DNA of 64,000 nucleotides, taken from positions 1 through 64,000 of the forward strand of contig JBLGAC010000002.1 in the NCBI GenBank assembly GCA_047610385.1. The letters are read 5' to 3'. Every line of letters begins with the position of its first letter. Within the stretch, counting starts at the first letter, position 1. Under the pieces are notes generated by a model, which was given only the letters and a program-made list of their open reading frames with translations, was not told the DNA's origin and searched no databases. This stretch comes from JBOCEF01 sp047610385 (GTDB taxonomy: Bacteria; Pseudomonadota; Alphaproteobacteria; Rhodobacterales; Rhodobacteraceae). This document shows positions 1-7,081 of this stretch, piece after piece. A program made the translations under genes and the position numbers.

Positions 1-365
1 AGGCGGAATGTGGCGCGTACATTCACGTCGAACATCTCAGCCAGCGCGTCATGGTCGGTTTCCATCATCCCGCCAGACATCACCGTGCGCGCGCCGTTCA
101 CCAGAATGTCCACCCGGTCCCATGCGTCCAGCGTGGCGGCCACAAGGTTGCTGGCGCTGAGCGGGTCGGTCAGGTTGCACGGAAAGGCGATGACCTTTCC
201 GCCATCTTCGCGGATCTGTTGGGCGACGGCGCGCAGGTCCGCGTCCTCGCGGTCCGCGATCACGACACGCGCGCCCGCCGCCGCCATCCGCAGGGCGGTT
301 TCGCGCCCGACGCCATGGGCGGCACCGGTGACGATGGCGGATTTTCCCTCAAACGTGGCGGCCAT
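1..365 (-). CDS. SDR family NAD(P)-dependent oxidoreductase (C-terminus outside window)
   Basis: Short-chain dehydrogenase/reductase with a Rossmann fold. Only the N-terminal 121 residues lie in the window; the reading frame is open at base 1. The glycine-rich cofactor loop TGAAHGVG is at residues 13-20. It is followed by an acidic strand end (VIADRED) of the kind that often favours NAD over NADP. The usual NNAG strand-4 motif appears as VNGA, a mild departure. The catalytic Tyr-x-x-x-Lys lies beyond the window, so the substrate cannot be predicted. It is divergent from the acyl-CoA synthetase gene, with about 150 bp between the two starts, so both promoters should lie there. The family call is firm; the substrate is unknown. 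Confidence 0.85.
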   Translation of the reverse strand, partial: MAATFEGKSAIVTGAAHGVGRETALRMAAAGARVVIADREDADLRAVAQQIREDGGKVIAFPCNLTDPLSASNLVAATLDAWDRVDILVNGARTVMSGGMMETDHDALAEMFDVNVRATFR

Positions 366-513
366 GCCGGGCCCTTTCGGTTGGGTTTGAACGCAGCCCG
401 GACCTTAGCCGCCCGCGCCCTTCCTGGCGAGAGCGCAGGCCATGCCTTGCCAGCGGCGTCCGCGCTTGGTGTTATGGGGTTGAAATGCCGCCAGCGCGAA
501 GGAACCTGACATC

Positions 514-2145
514 ATGAGCTCCGCCTACCTGCAAGGTCTGGACCGCACCGCGGCCAATCATCAGCCCCTGTCGCCGCTGACCCTGCTGGACCGCGCGGCA
601 ACCACGTTCCCGGACCGTGTCGCGGTGATCCATGGCGATCAGCGCATCAGCTACCGCGATTTTGACGCGCGCGCGAAACAGCTGGCATCGGCGCTGGCGG
701 GCGCGGGGATCGGGCGGTCTGACACCGTGTCGGCGCTGCTGCACAACACGCCGCCGATGCTGGACGCCCATTACGGCGTGCCGATGCTGGGCGCGGTGCT
801 GAACGCGATCAACACGCGGCTGGACGCGGCGGGCACATCGTTCATTCTGGATCATGCTGAGGCAAAGATCCTGATCGTTGACGCCGAATTGCTGCCGCTG
901 GCCGAAGCAGCCCTGGCGCGTGCCACCAACGCCCCGCGCATCATCGTCTACCGCGATCCGACCGCGCCTGAGACCCATGATGCCGGCGGCGCGCATGAGG
1001 ATTATGAGCATTTCATCGCCAAGGGCGACCCGACCTTTCAAGGCCCGGGGCCGCTGGATGAATGGGACGCGATCAGCCTGAACTACACCTCTGGCACCAC
1101 CGGGGATCCCAAAGGCGTGGTCTACCATCACCGCGGCGCGATGCTGCTGGCGACGGGCAACATCGTGCATGCGGGCATGGCCACGGCGCCGGTGTATCTG
1201 TGGACGCTGCCGATGTTCCATTGCAACGGCTGGTGCTTTCCGTGGTCGATCTCAGCCAAGGGGGGCACCCATGTCTGCCTGCGGGCGGTGCGCGCTGCGC
1301 CGATCTATGCGCTGATCGCGGAACATGGCGTCACCCATATGTGCGGCGCTCCGATTGTCATGAGCACGATGCTGAACGCGCCTGACGCTGACAAGCGCCC
1401 GCTGCCCCATGTGGTCCAGTTTTGGACCGCCGCTGCGCCGCCCCCTGAATCCGTGCTGGCCGCGATGGCTGAAGCTGGGTTCAACGTCACCCATGTCTAT
1501 GGGCTGACCGAGGTTTACGGCCCCGCCGTCATCAACGAATGGCACGGCGAATGGGATGCGTTGCCCGCGGCGGAACGCGCGCGCCTGAAATCGCGCCAAG
1601 GCGTGCGCTATGCCGCCCTGGAGGCCCTGGAGGTGCTGGACCCCGAAACCATGGCACCGGTTCCCGCCGACGGGGTGACGCTGGGCGAGATCTGCTTTCG
1701 CGGCAATGTGGTGATGAAGGGCTATTTCAAGAACCCGACCGCCACGGCAAAGGCGTTCAAGGGTGGGTGGTTCTGGTCTGGTGACCTCGCGGTCAAGCAT
1801 CCTGACGGCTATCTGCAGATCAAGGACCGGTCCAAGGACATCATCATCTCAGGCGGGGAAAACATCTCGTCCATTGAGGTGGAGGAGACGCTGTTCCGCC
1901 ACCCCGCCGTTGCGTTTTGCGCTGTGGTCGCGCGCCCTGATGACAAATGGGGCGAAACCCCTTGCGCCTTTGTCGAACTGCGCCCCGGCGCTGCGGTGAC
2001 CGAAGCGGCGCTGATCGCCCATTGCCGCGCTGAGCTGGCGCATTTCAAAACCCCCCGCACGGTGATTTTCGGGGATTTGCCCAAGACATCGACCGGCAAG
2101 ATCCAGAAGTTCGAATTGCGCAAGCGGGCCAAGGCGCTGGGCTGA
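514..2145 (+). CDS. AMP-binding acyl-CoA synthetase (fatty-acid/acyl-CoA ligase)
   Basis: ANL-superfamily ligase of 543 residues, the usual length. It activates a carboxylic acid with ATP to an acyl-adenylate and transfers the acyl group to CoA in the cytoplasm. The phosphate-binding loop YTSGTTGDPKG is at residues 191-201. The adenine/A5 region YGLTE is at 329-333, the ribose-binding SGD at 422-424, the hinge near DRSKD, and the catalytic lysine of the STGK motif at about residue 529. The ATG at 514 has AAGGA about 10 bases upstream. The sequence resembles the medium/long-chain and DmdB-like ligases of Roseobacters, but the acyl substrate cannot be fixed from motifs. A fatty-acid role would fit the beta-oxidation operon 5 kb downstream, which is inference. 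Confidence 0.9.
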   Translation: MSSAYLQGLDRTAANHQPLSPLTLLDRAATTFPDRVAVIHGDQRISYRDFDARAKQLASALAGAGIGRSDTVSALLHNTPPMLDAHYGVPMLGAVLNAINTRLDAAGTSFILDHAEAKILIVDAELLPLAEAALARATNAPRIIVYRDPTAPETHDAGGAHEDYEHFIAKGDPTFQGPGPLDEWDAISLNYTSGTTGDPKGVVYHHRGAMLLATGNIVHAGMATAPVYLWTLPMFHCNGWCFPWSISAKGGTHVCLRAVRAAPIYALIAEHGVTHMCGAPIVMSTMLNAPDADKRPLPHVVQFWTAAAPPPESVLAAMAEAGFNVTHVYGLTEVYGPAVINEWHGEWDALPAAERARLKSRQGVRYAALEALEVLDPETMAPVPADGVTLGEICFRGNVVMKGYFKNPTATAKAFKGGWFWSGDLAVKHPDGYLQIKDRSKDIIISGGENISSIEVEETLFRHPAVAFCAVVARPDDKWGETPCAFVELRPGAAVTEAALIAHCRAELAHFKTPRTVIFGDLPKTSTGKIQKFELRKRAKALG

Positions 2146-2179
2146 CCCCCCGCGCCTGCCGCCCGACACGGGAGCGCCC

Positions 2180-2962
2180 ATGACCCTACGTCGCCGCGCA
2201 TGGATGCAGCTTGATCCCGAGGGCTGGGCCGAGGACGGCATATCGCCGGTCAACCGCCTGATCTTGGCGTTGGTGTGCCTGTCGATCCTGTTATCGGTGC
2301 TGCACACGGAACCGTCGCTGGCCGCCGCATGGGGGTGGTTTCAGCTTGGCAACGCGGCGCTTGGGACCGTTTTTGTGGTCGAACTGGCCGCGCGTCTCTG
2401 GTCCAAGCCCGAACACGCCGAATTTTCCGACCGGTTCGGGCGGCTGCGCTATGCGCTGGAATGGCACAGCGTGCTGGATATGATTGCAGTTGTGTCGATC
2501 TGGATCGACGTGGCCGGCTATGGCGAAGACTGGTTCGCCGTGCTGCGGCTGGCGCGGGTGTTCCGCATTTTCTGGCTGTCGCGCCATTCCAATGTCGGCG
2601 AGGCAGTGAGCGAGCTGTGGGGCGCGGTGCGCGCACGCTCTACAGAGCTGCTGGTCTGCGCGGTGGTGGTGGCGCTGGTGCTGCTTTTGTCCTCGATCGC
2701 GCTGTTCATGGCTGAGCGGGAGATCCAGCCTGAGGCGTTCGGGTCGATCCCCCGCGCCATGTGGTGGTCGATCTGCACGCTGACCACAGTGGGCTATGGC
2801 GATGTCACGCCGGTGACGACGTTCGGCAAGGTGCTGGCGGGGCTGACCTCGCTGGCGTCAATCGCGGTGCTGGCGCTGCCGGCGGGGATCATGGCGGCGG
2901 CATTCTCAGACGCGTTCCAGCGCACGCGGGCGCGTCAGAAGGCCAAGGGGCCTGACGCCTAG
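2180..2962 (+). CDS. Voltage-gated potassium channel / ion transporter
   Basis: Inner-membrane channel subunit of 260 residues with a six-transmembrane Kv-type layout. The potassium selectivity filter TVGYGD is at residues 203-208, between the pore helix and the last membrane segment. An S4-like stretch with spaced arginines (LRLARVFRIFWLSRH) lies at about residues 118-132 and is the likely voltage sensor. The polar C-terminal tail is short, with no RCK or cyclic-nucleotide domain. It starts 34 bases after the acyl-CoA synthetase stop on the same strand and may be co-transcribed, although no functional link is apparent. Its last codons run into a four-copy 13-bp tandem repeat. Family identity is clear; gating and physiological role are inferred from the family. 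Confidence 0.88.
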   Translation: MTLRRRAWMQLDPEGWAEDGISPVNRLILALVCLSILLSVLHTEPSLAAAWGWFQLGNAALGTVFVVELAARLWSKPEHAEFSDRFGRLRYALEWHSVLDMIAVVSIWIDVAGYGEDWFAVLRLARVFRIFWLSRHSNVGEAVSELWGAVRARSTELLVCAVVVALVLLLSSIALFMAEREIQPEAFGSIPRAMWWSICTLTTVGYGDVTPVTTFGKVLAGLTSLASIAVLALPAGIMAAAFSDAFQRTRARQKAKGPDA

Positions 2963-3009
2963 ACCTTGCGCCTAGACCTTGCGCCTGAACCTTGCGCCTA
3001 AACCATGCG
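2958..3009. repeat. Four tandem copies of a 13-bp unit
   Basis: Units at 2958-2970 and 2971-2983 are identical (CCTAGACCTTGCG). Those at 2984-2996 (CCTGAACCTTGCG) and 2997-3009 (CCTAAACCATGCG) have diverged by one to three bases. The array starts in the last codon of the potassium-channel gene. It ends inside the last codons and stop of the convergent NrtR-like gene, so each copy supplies a potential stop context. This looks like slippage duplication at a convergent gene junction. Confidence 0.9.
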
Positions 3010-3924
3010 TGCGCCGCCAAAGCGCACGGGGGTCATGACCCGTTCCCACCCGGCATCGGCGGTGAAGCGGTATTCGGCGGCGGGGCGCCCGCCTTGGCGC
3101 GCGGTCATGGCGCCGGTCGCCTCGATCAGCCCGGATTTTTCGACCAGACGGCGAAAGTTCTGCTTGTGCAGCGGCACGCCTTGCACGGCTTCGGCGGCGC
3201 GCTGCAATTCCAGCAAGGTGAAGGTGTCGGGCATCAGTTCGAACAACACCGGCCGGTATTTCAGCTTGCCGCGCAAACGCGCGATGCCGGTGGCCAAAAT
3301 GCGCCGGTGGTCGCGCCACATCATGCGCCCTGTTGGCGGCAAGTCGGGCGGCGGGTCGCGGCGGTCGCGCCATGCCTCGCCCACCAGCCCGGCTTGGTAC
3401 AAAAGCTCATACCTATCCAGGCAAAGTTCATCCCGCCACGGCGCGTCCCCACGCCCGAGGCAGAGCGCCGCGCGGTCCGCCCGCGCCTGATCGCCATCCG
3501 CCCAAGCGTCCAGCGCCGCCAGAACGGGATTGAGCGGCGGTGCCGGGGCGCGCCGGTCCTCAAGGGGAAAGAACCTGTCCCAGCGCGCCCAAACATGCCC
3601 TTTGGGCGCCGGGCCTGCGCGGCGGGTCAGGGCAAGATATCCGATCGACACTGTGTGCGGCGCGGCGGCCCCGCCGTCGCCCCGCCGGGCGCTGTCGCCA
3701 AAGGTATAAAGCTGTTCTACATAGCCCAGCGACAGCCCCGCGGTGTCTTGCACCGCCGCGCGCAAGGTCAGCTCCAGCGTGCTTTGGGTGTCGGGGTCAA
3801 AGGTGACGGTGGGCAGGCGGCAATCGTCGGTCACCAGCGCCGCGGCATGGGCGTCGCCGCCGTCTTCGCCCGGTGCCAGCGCCAGAACCACTGCCGACAG
3901 ATCCACCACCACCGCGCGGGTCAT
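2998..3924 (-). CDS. NrtR-like NAD-metabolism regulator (Nudix-like domain plus winged helix)
   Basis: Protein of 308 residues. The N-terminal ~150 residues have a Nudix fold signature, but the Nudix box is degenerate: where REUXEEXGU is expected the sequence reads LRAAVQDTAGL, so hydrolase activity is unlikely. The following VEQLYTFGD is typical of ADP-ribose-sensing NrtR-type proteins. The C-terminal segment, about residues 225-300 (LLELQRAAEAVQG...GRPAAEYRF), matches the NrtR winged-helix DNA-binding region. NrtR regulators repress NAD biosynthesis or salvage genes and are released by ADP-ribose. It is coupled to the upstream HD hydrolase through an ATGA overlap at 3921-3924. The family call is good; the regulated genes are not visible in the window. 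Confidence 0.75.
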   Translation of the reverse strand: MTRAVVVDLSAVVLALAPGEDGGDAHAAALVTDDCRLPTVTFDPDTQSTLELTLRAAVQDTAGLSLGYVEQLYTFGDSARRGDGGAAAPHTVSIGYLALTRRAGPAPKGHVWARWDRFFPLEDRRAPAPPLNPVLAALDAWADGDQARADRAALCLGRGDAPWRDELCLDRYELLYQAGLVGEAWRDRRDPPPDLPPTGRMMWRDHRRILATGIARLRGKLKYRPVLFELMPDTFTLLELQRAAEAVQGVPLHKQNFRRLVEKSGLIEATGAMTARQGGRPAAEYRFTADAGWERVMTPVRFGGARMV

Positions 3925-4529
3925 GGCGCGCTGCCAGCTGCGTCAAACAGGGCGTTGAACCGCGACAGGAACGCGGCGCGGGCGGCGGCGGCGGGCAGGG
4001 GGTGCAGGCGCAGGTCCTGCCATCCGGCGAATCGCGGGCGGCCAAAGAATTTGTTGGCCTCGGCCTCGGAGAATCCGGCGATCTGGGTTGCCTCCAGCCA
4101 GGCGCAGGCGTGATCGGCGCGCTTGATGCGCTGTCTGACGCCTTTGGGCAGGTCTGTGGGCAGGGCAAAGCGGATGTGCACCGCGGCGTCCAACTTTGCC
4201 TCAAAGGCTTTGTAGTCCAGCCCCAGCGCGGTCTTGAACGGGGAAATCATGTCGCCGATCACGTATTCCGCAGCGTCATGCAGCAAGGCCGCCAGCCGCC
4301 ATTTTGCCGGGCCACCATCGCCGCCGACCATGCGGGCAAAGATGTCTTCGACCAGCATCGAATGTTCAGCCACCGAAAAGGCGTGGTCGCCCATGGTCTG
4401 CCCGTTCCAGCGCGCGACAAAGGCGAGCCCGTGGGCGATGTCCTCGATCTCGATGTCCACGGGCGATGGGTCCAGCAGGTCCAGCCGCCGTCCCGAAAGC
4501 ATCCGCTGCCATGCGCGTGGTGTGGTCAC
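3921..4529 (-). CDS. YfbR-like HD-domain phosphohydrolase
   Basis: HD-superfamily metal-dependent phosphohydrolase of 202 residues. The metal-binding histidine of AEHS is at residue 56 and the HD pair of LLHDAAEY at residues 84-85. Both are arranged as in E. coli YfbR, a 5'-deoxynucleotidase, and sequence around DMISPFK is also typical. I chose the GTG at 4529 because GGGAGA lies 7-8 bases upstream and the protein then begins at the conserved region; an upstream extension to 4613 is in frame but lacks conservation. It overlaps the NrtR-like gene by 4 bases, so the two are co-translated, which may connect nucleotide hydrolysis to NAD control. That link is inference. Confidence 0.8.
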   Translation of the reverse strand: MTTPRAWQRMLSGRRLDLLDPSPVDIEIEDIAHGLAFVARWNGQTMGDHAFSVAEHSMLVEDIFARMVGGDGGPAKWRLAALLHDAAEYVIGDMISPFKTALGLDYKAFEAKLDAAVHIRFALPTDLPKGVRQRIKRADHACAWLEATQIAGFSEAEANKFFGRPRFAGWQDLRLHPLPAAAARAAFLSRFNALFDAAGSAP

Positions 4530-5153
4530 GTCATGTCTCCCGCTCAGACCCTTGGGGTGGGGAGAGGAATAGGTGCCGGGCACCGCCCTGTCGAGAGCGC
4601 CGCCCGACGTCACTAAAACTTCACGCAGGCCGGCCGCCGCCCGACCCAGCCAAACAACGCCAGCGCGCCGATCAGCGCCGTTGGCTGAGGGCGCGGCGCT
4701 TCAACACCATTGCAGCGGGTTGCCGTCACGTATTTCGCACCACAGCCCGGATTGATTGATCGCAGAGCCGCCCGAACAGATCGACGCGCCGCGGGTGCTG
4801 GATGCGGATGCGTCCACAGGCGACATGATGATCGCTGCTTTGGCTGGGGGGCGACGAAAAGCAGCACTGCCGCCGCTGCATTCATGCAAACAATTTTATT
4901 CAAAATTTATGAAACCCCGTCTCCATTTTGTAGCGCACCCCATCAAGCAACACTGAAAATTCCTGTGAAACGTCAGTATTTGTTTGATCGGTTGGCCTGG
5001 CTGGTGGGCGCACTCACCCCCCTTTGATGCGCGTTCATCTTGTTGTGCGCTGCCCGCCGCATTGCCGAGGCCCGGTTGCGCTGCTACATGCCGCGTCAAC
5101 CTTTTGCCCCGCGGCCTGCGTCCCGGGCACCCTCAGACGGAGAGACCCCCCGC
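4530..5153. other. Intergenic region between the HD hydrolase and ahcY
   Basis: A 624-bp divergent gap. The part between about 4860 and 5000 is clearly richer in A+T than the surroundings and is the likely promoter zone for ahcY. A hairpin with GGTTG and CAACC arms followed by TTTTG lies at about 5073-5107, just ahead of the ahcY ribosome-binding site. It could be an attenuator, but I cannot match it to a known riboswitch. The left half holds a possible remnant of a sorting-signal protein, listed separately. Confidence 0.5.
4613..4903 (-). pseudogene. Possible remnant of a PEP/VPLPA-CTERM protein gene
   Basis: The reverse-strand reading frame ends in PQPTALIGALALFGWVGRRPA. This has the order Pro-rich start, hydrophobic segment and basic end that marks PEP-CTERM-type sorting signals. 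The plausible preceding sequence (SGLWCEIRDGNPLQWC) is in another frame that stops at 4701, as if one frameshift had separated body and tail. There is no convincing start or ribosome-binding site. It could equally be chance coding in GC-rich DNA. Reported because an intact VPLPA-CTERM gene exists elsewhere in the window. Confidence 0.2.
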
Positions 5154-6545
5154 ATGACCGACAGCATCGTCAAGGACATCGCGCTCGCTGATTATGGCCG
5201 CAAGGAACTGGACATCGCCGAGACGGAGATGCCCGGCCTGATGGCGCTGCGCGAAGAATTCGGCGCCTCCAAGCCGCTGAAGGGCGCGCGGATCGCCGGA
5301 TCGCTGCACATGACCATCCAGACCGCGGTGCTGATCGAAACGCTGGTCGCGCTGGGCGCGGATGTCCGTTGGGCCTCGTGCAACATCTTTTCGACCCAGG
5401 ACCATGCTGCCGCCGCCATCGCCGTGACCGGGGTTCCGGTGTTCGCCATCAAAGGCGAGACGCTGGAAGAATACTGGGATTACGCCGACAAGATCTTTGA
5501 TTTCCCCGAAGGCGGCGCGAACCTGATTCTGGACGATGGCGGCGACGCGACGCTGTATATCCTGATCGGCGCCCGGGTTGAGGAAGGCGAGACTGATCTG
5601 ATCGGCACCCCGACCTCGGAAGAAGAGGTCGCGCTGTTTGCGCAGATCCGCAAGCGTATGGCCGCAGCGCCCGGCTGGTTTGTCAGGCAGCGCCACATGC
5701 TTAAGGGCGTGTCGGAAGAAACCACCACCGGCGTTCACCGCCTGTACCAGTTGATGGAAAAGGGGCATCTGCCGTTCCCGGCCATCAACGTCAATGACAG
5801 CGTGACCAAGTCGAAATTTGACAACAAATACGGCTGCAAGGAATCGCTGGTCGATGGCATCCGCCGCGCCACTGACACCATGATGGCCGGCAAGGTCGCC
5901 TGCGTGTGTGGCTATGGCGACGTGGGCAAGGGGTCGGCCGCATCCCTGCGCGGCGCCGGTGCGCGCGTGAAGGTGACCGAGGTTGATCCGATCTGCGCGC
6001 TGCAGGCCGCCATGGACGGCTTTGAAGTGGTGACGCTGGAGCAGGTCATGTCCACCGCCGACATCTTCATCACCACCACCGGCAACAAGGACGTGATCCG
6101 CATCGAGCATATGCGCGAGATGAAGGACATGGCGATCGTCGGCAACATCGGCCATTTCGACAATGAAATTCAGGTCGCGTCGCTGAAGAATCACAAATGG
6201 ACCAACATCAAGCCGCAGGTCGACATGATCGAGATGCCGTCAGGCGCCCGGTTGATCCTGTTGTCTGAGGGGCGTCTGCTGAACCTCGGCAACGGCACAG
6301 GGCACCCCAGCTTTGTGATGTCGGCCAGCTTCACCAACCAGGTGCTGGCACAGATTGAACTGTGGACCCGTGGCGCGGAATACCTCAACCAGGTCTATGT
6401 GCTGCCCAAGCATCTGGATGAAAAAGTCGCGCGTCTGCATCTGGCCAAACTGGGCGTGACGCTGACTGAGCTGTCGACTGAACAGGCCGCATATATTGGC
6501 GTGACCGTCGAAGGGCCGTTCAAGCCCGACCAATACCGCTACTGA
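5154..6545 (+). CDS. ahcY: Adenosylhomocysteinase (S-adenosyl-L-homocysteine hydrolase)
   Basis: Cytoplasmic enzyme of 463 residues that splits S-adenosylhomocysteine into adenosine and homocysteine, closing the methylation cycle. The length and the short insertion typical of bacterial forms match the family. Substrate-domain landmarks include the SLHMTIQTAV and FSTQDHAAAAIA segments. The NAD-binding loop GYGDVGKG is at residues 253-260, and the C-terminus KPDQYRY carries the lysine and tyrosine that reach into the neighbouring subunit's NAD site. The ATG at 5154 follows an ACGGAGAGA ribosome-binding site; the frame is open further upstream but without conservation. It appears monocistronic, with a hairpin terminator after the stop. 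Confidence 0.97.
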   Translation: MTDSIVKDIALADYGRKELDIAETEMPGLMALREEFGASKPLKGARIAGSLHMTIQTAVLIETLVALGADVRWASCNIFSTQDHAAAAIAVTGVPVFAIKGETLEEYWDYADKIFDFPEGGANLILDDGGDATLYILIGARVEEGETDLIGTPTSEEEVALFAQIRKRMAAAPGWFVRQRHMLKGVSEETTTGVHRLYQLMEKGHLPFPAINVNDSVTKSKFDNKYGCKESLVDGIRRATDTMMAGKVACVCGYGDVGKGSAASLRGAGARVKVTEVDPICALQAAMDGFEVVTLEQVMSTADIFITTTGNKDVIRIEHMREMKDMAIVGNIGHFDNEIQVASLKNHKWTNIKPQVDMIEMPSGARLILLSEGRLLNLGNGTGHPSFVMSASFTNQVLAQIELWTRGAEYLNQVYVLPKHLDEKVARLHLAKLGVTLTELSTEQAAYIGVTVEGPFKPDQYRY

Positions 6546-6562
6546 GCTGAAGCGATCTGTTC

Positions 6563-6594
6563 GGTGCGCTGAGGTTTTTTGGCCTCGGCGCACC
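6563..6594 (+). terminator. Hairpin after ahcY
   Basis: The arms GGTGCGCTGAGG and CCTCGGCGCACC pair over 12 bp with one G-T wobble. The loop contains TTTTTT, and the hairpin begins 17 bases after the ahcY stop. There is no U-tract after the stem, so its strength as an intrinsic terminator is uncertain. Confidence 0.65.
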
Positions 6595-6844
6595 GGGAAC
6601 TGCTGATTTTGGTAAATAGAACGTGAAGATGTCGGCTTAATTTTCAGTGCATTTCAGATGCTTGGATCTTGATCGCGACCTTCTAATATGGTTTCTAGGT
6701 TTCTGAGGCGTCAAAGTGCGCCCTTCAGGGTCCGATCTCGCCGCCGCTTGATGCTTTGCATCGCGCAGCTTGATCGTGGCCCGCTTCCAGAACGGATGGT
6801 GCGGTGGGAGCGCGGTTGCCTGCATGCAACCGCCATCTTGGGGA

Positions 6845-6872
6845 GGCGGAGGGCCGTGGGGGGCCCTCCGCC
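6845..6872. repeat. Perfect 11-bp inverted repeat
   Basis: GGCGGAGGGCC and GGCCCTCCGCC flank a 6-base loop. The stem is perfect and very GC-rich. With no U-tract on either strand, it is either a transcript-stabilising or attenuating structure in the fad leader or a stalled terminator. Confidence 0.75.
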
Positions 6873-6902
6873 GTTTCAGGTGTCTCTGCGGCATCCATAC
6901 GG

Positions 6903-6940
6903 CATTTCCGCCTGAAAGCACCATTTCCACCTGAAAGCAC
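6903..6940. repeat. Tandem 19-bp duplication with an inverted partner
   Basis: CATTTCCGCCTGAAAGCAC at 6903-6921 is followed directly by a copy at 6922-6940 that differs at one base (G to A). The inner CACCTGAAA also has an inverted partner, TTTCAGGTG, at 6874-6882. Repeated and inverted half-sites in front of a beta-oxidation operon are compatible with regulator binding, but no known operator is recognised. Confidence 0.75.
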
Positions 6941-7081
6941 CTGGCCCGGCTGCGCCCTGCGGCACGGCGCCCAGCCACATGACACTTGCGTCTGACGGCT
7001 GCTCCTCTAAGACTCCCTCGCAACCTGCGAAACGCAGGACCGCAAAGCAGAACGCATAGCAAGACGCCAGGGGAGAGACGC

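Larger units (their letters stand above)
6595..7081. other. Intergenic region upstream of the beta-oxidation operon
   Basis: Nearly 490 bp with no supportable gene; the open frames here have no recognisable content. It holds a relatively AT-rich stretch at about 6605-6720, a perfect 11-bp hairpin at 6845-6872 and a duplicated 19-bp unit at 6903-6940. The promoter and operators of the fad operon should lie here, because the fadB ribosome-binding site AGGGGAGAG sits immediately before 7082. Confidence 0.6.

Noticed and set aside
3924..4529. dGTPase-type reading of the HD protein
   Set aside because: The protein is only 202 residues and has the compact YfbR-type spacing of HD residues, not the larger dGTPase layout.
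5073..5153. Possible SAH riboswitch upstream of ahcY
   Set aside because: CCGAGG and GCGCTGC words are present, but the GCCAGGCTCG-type pairing partner and pseudoknot strand of the known SAH riboswitch are absent; only a simple hairpin can be seen.
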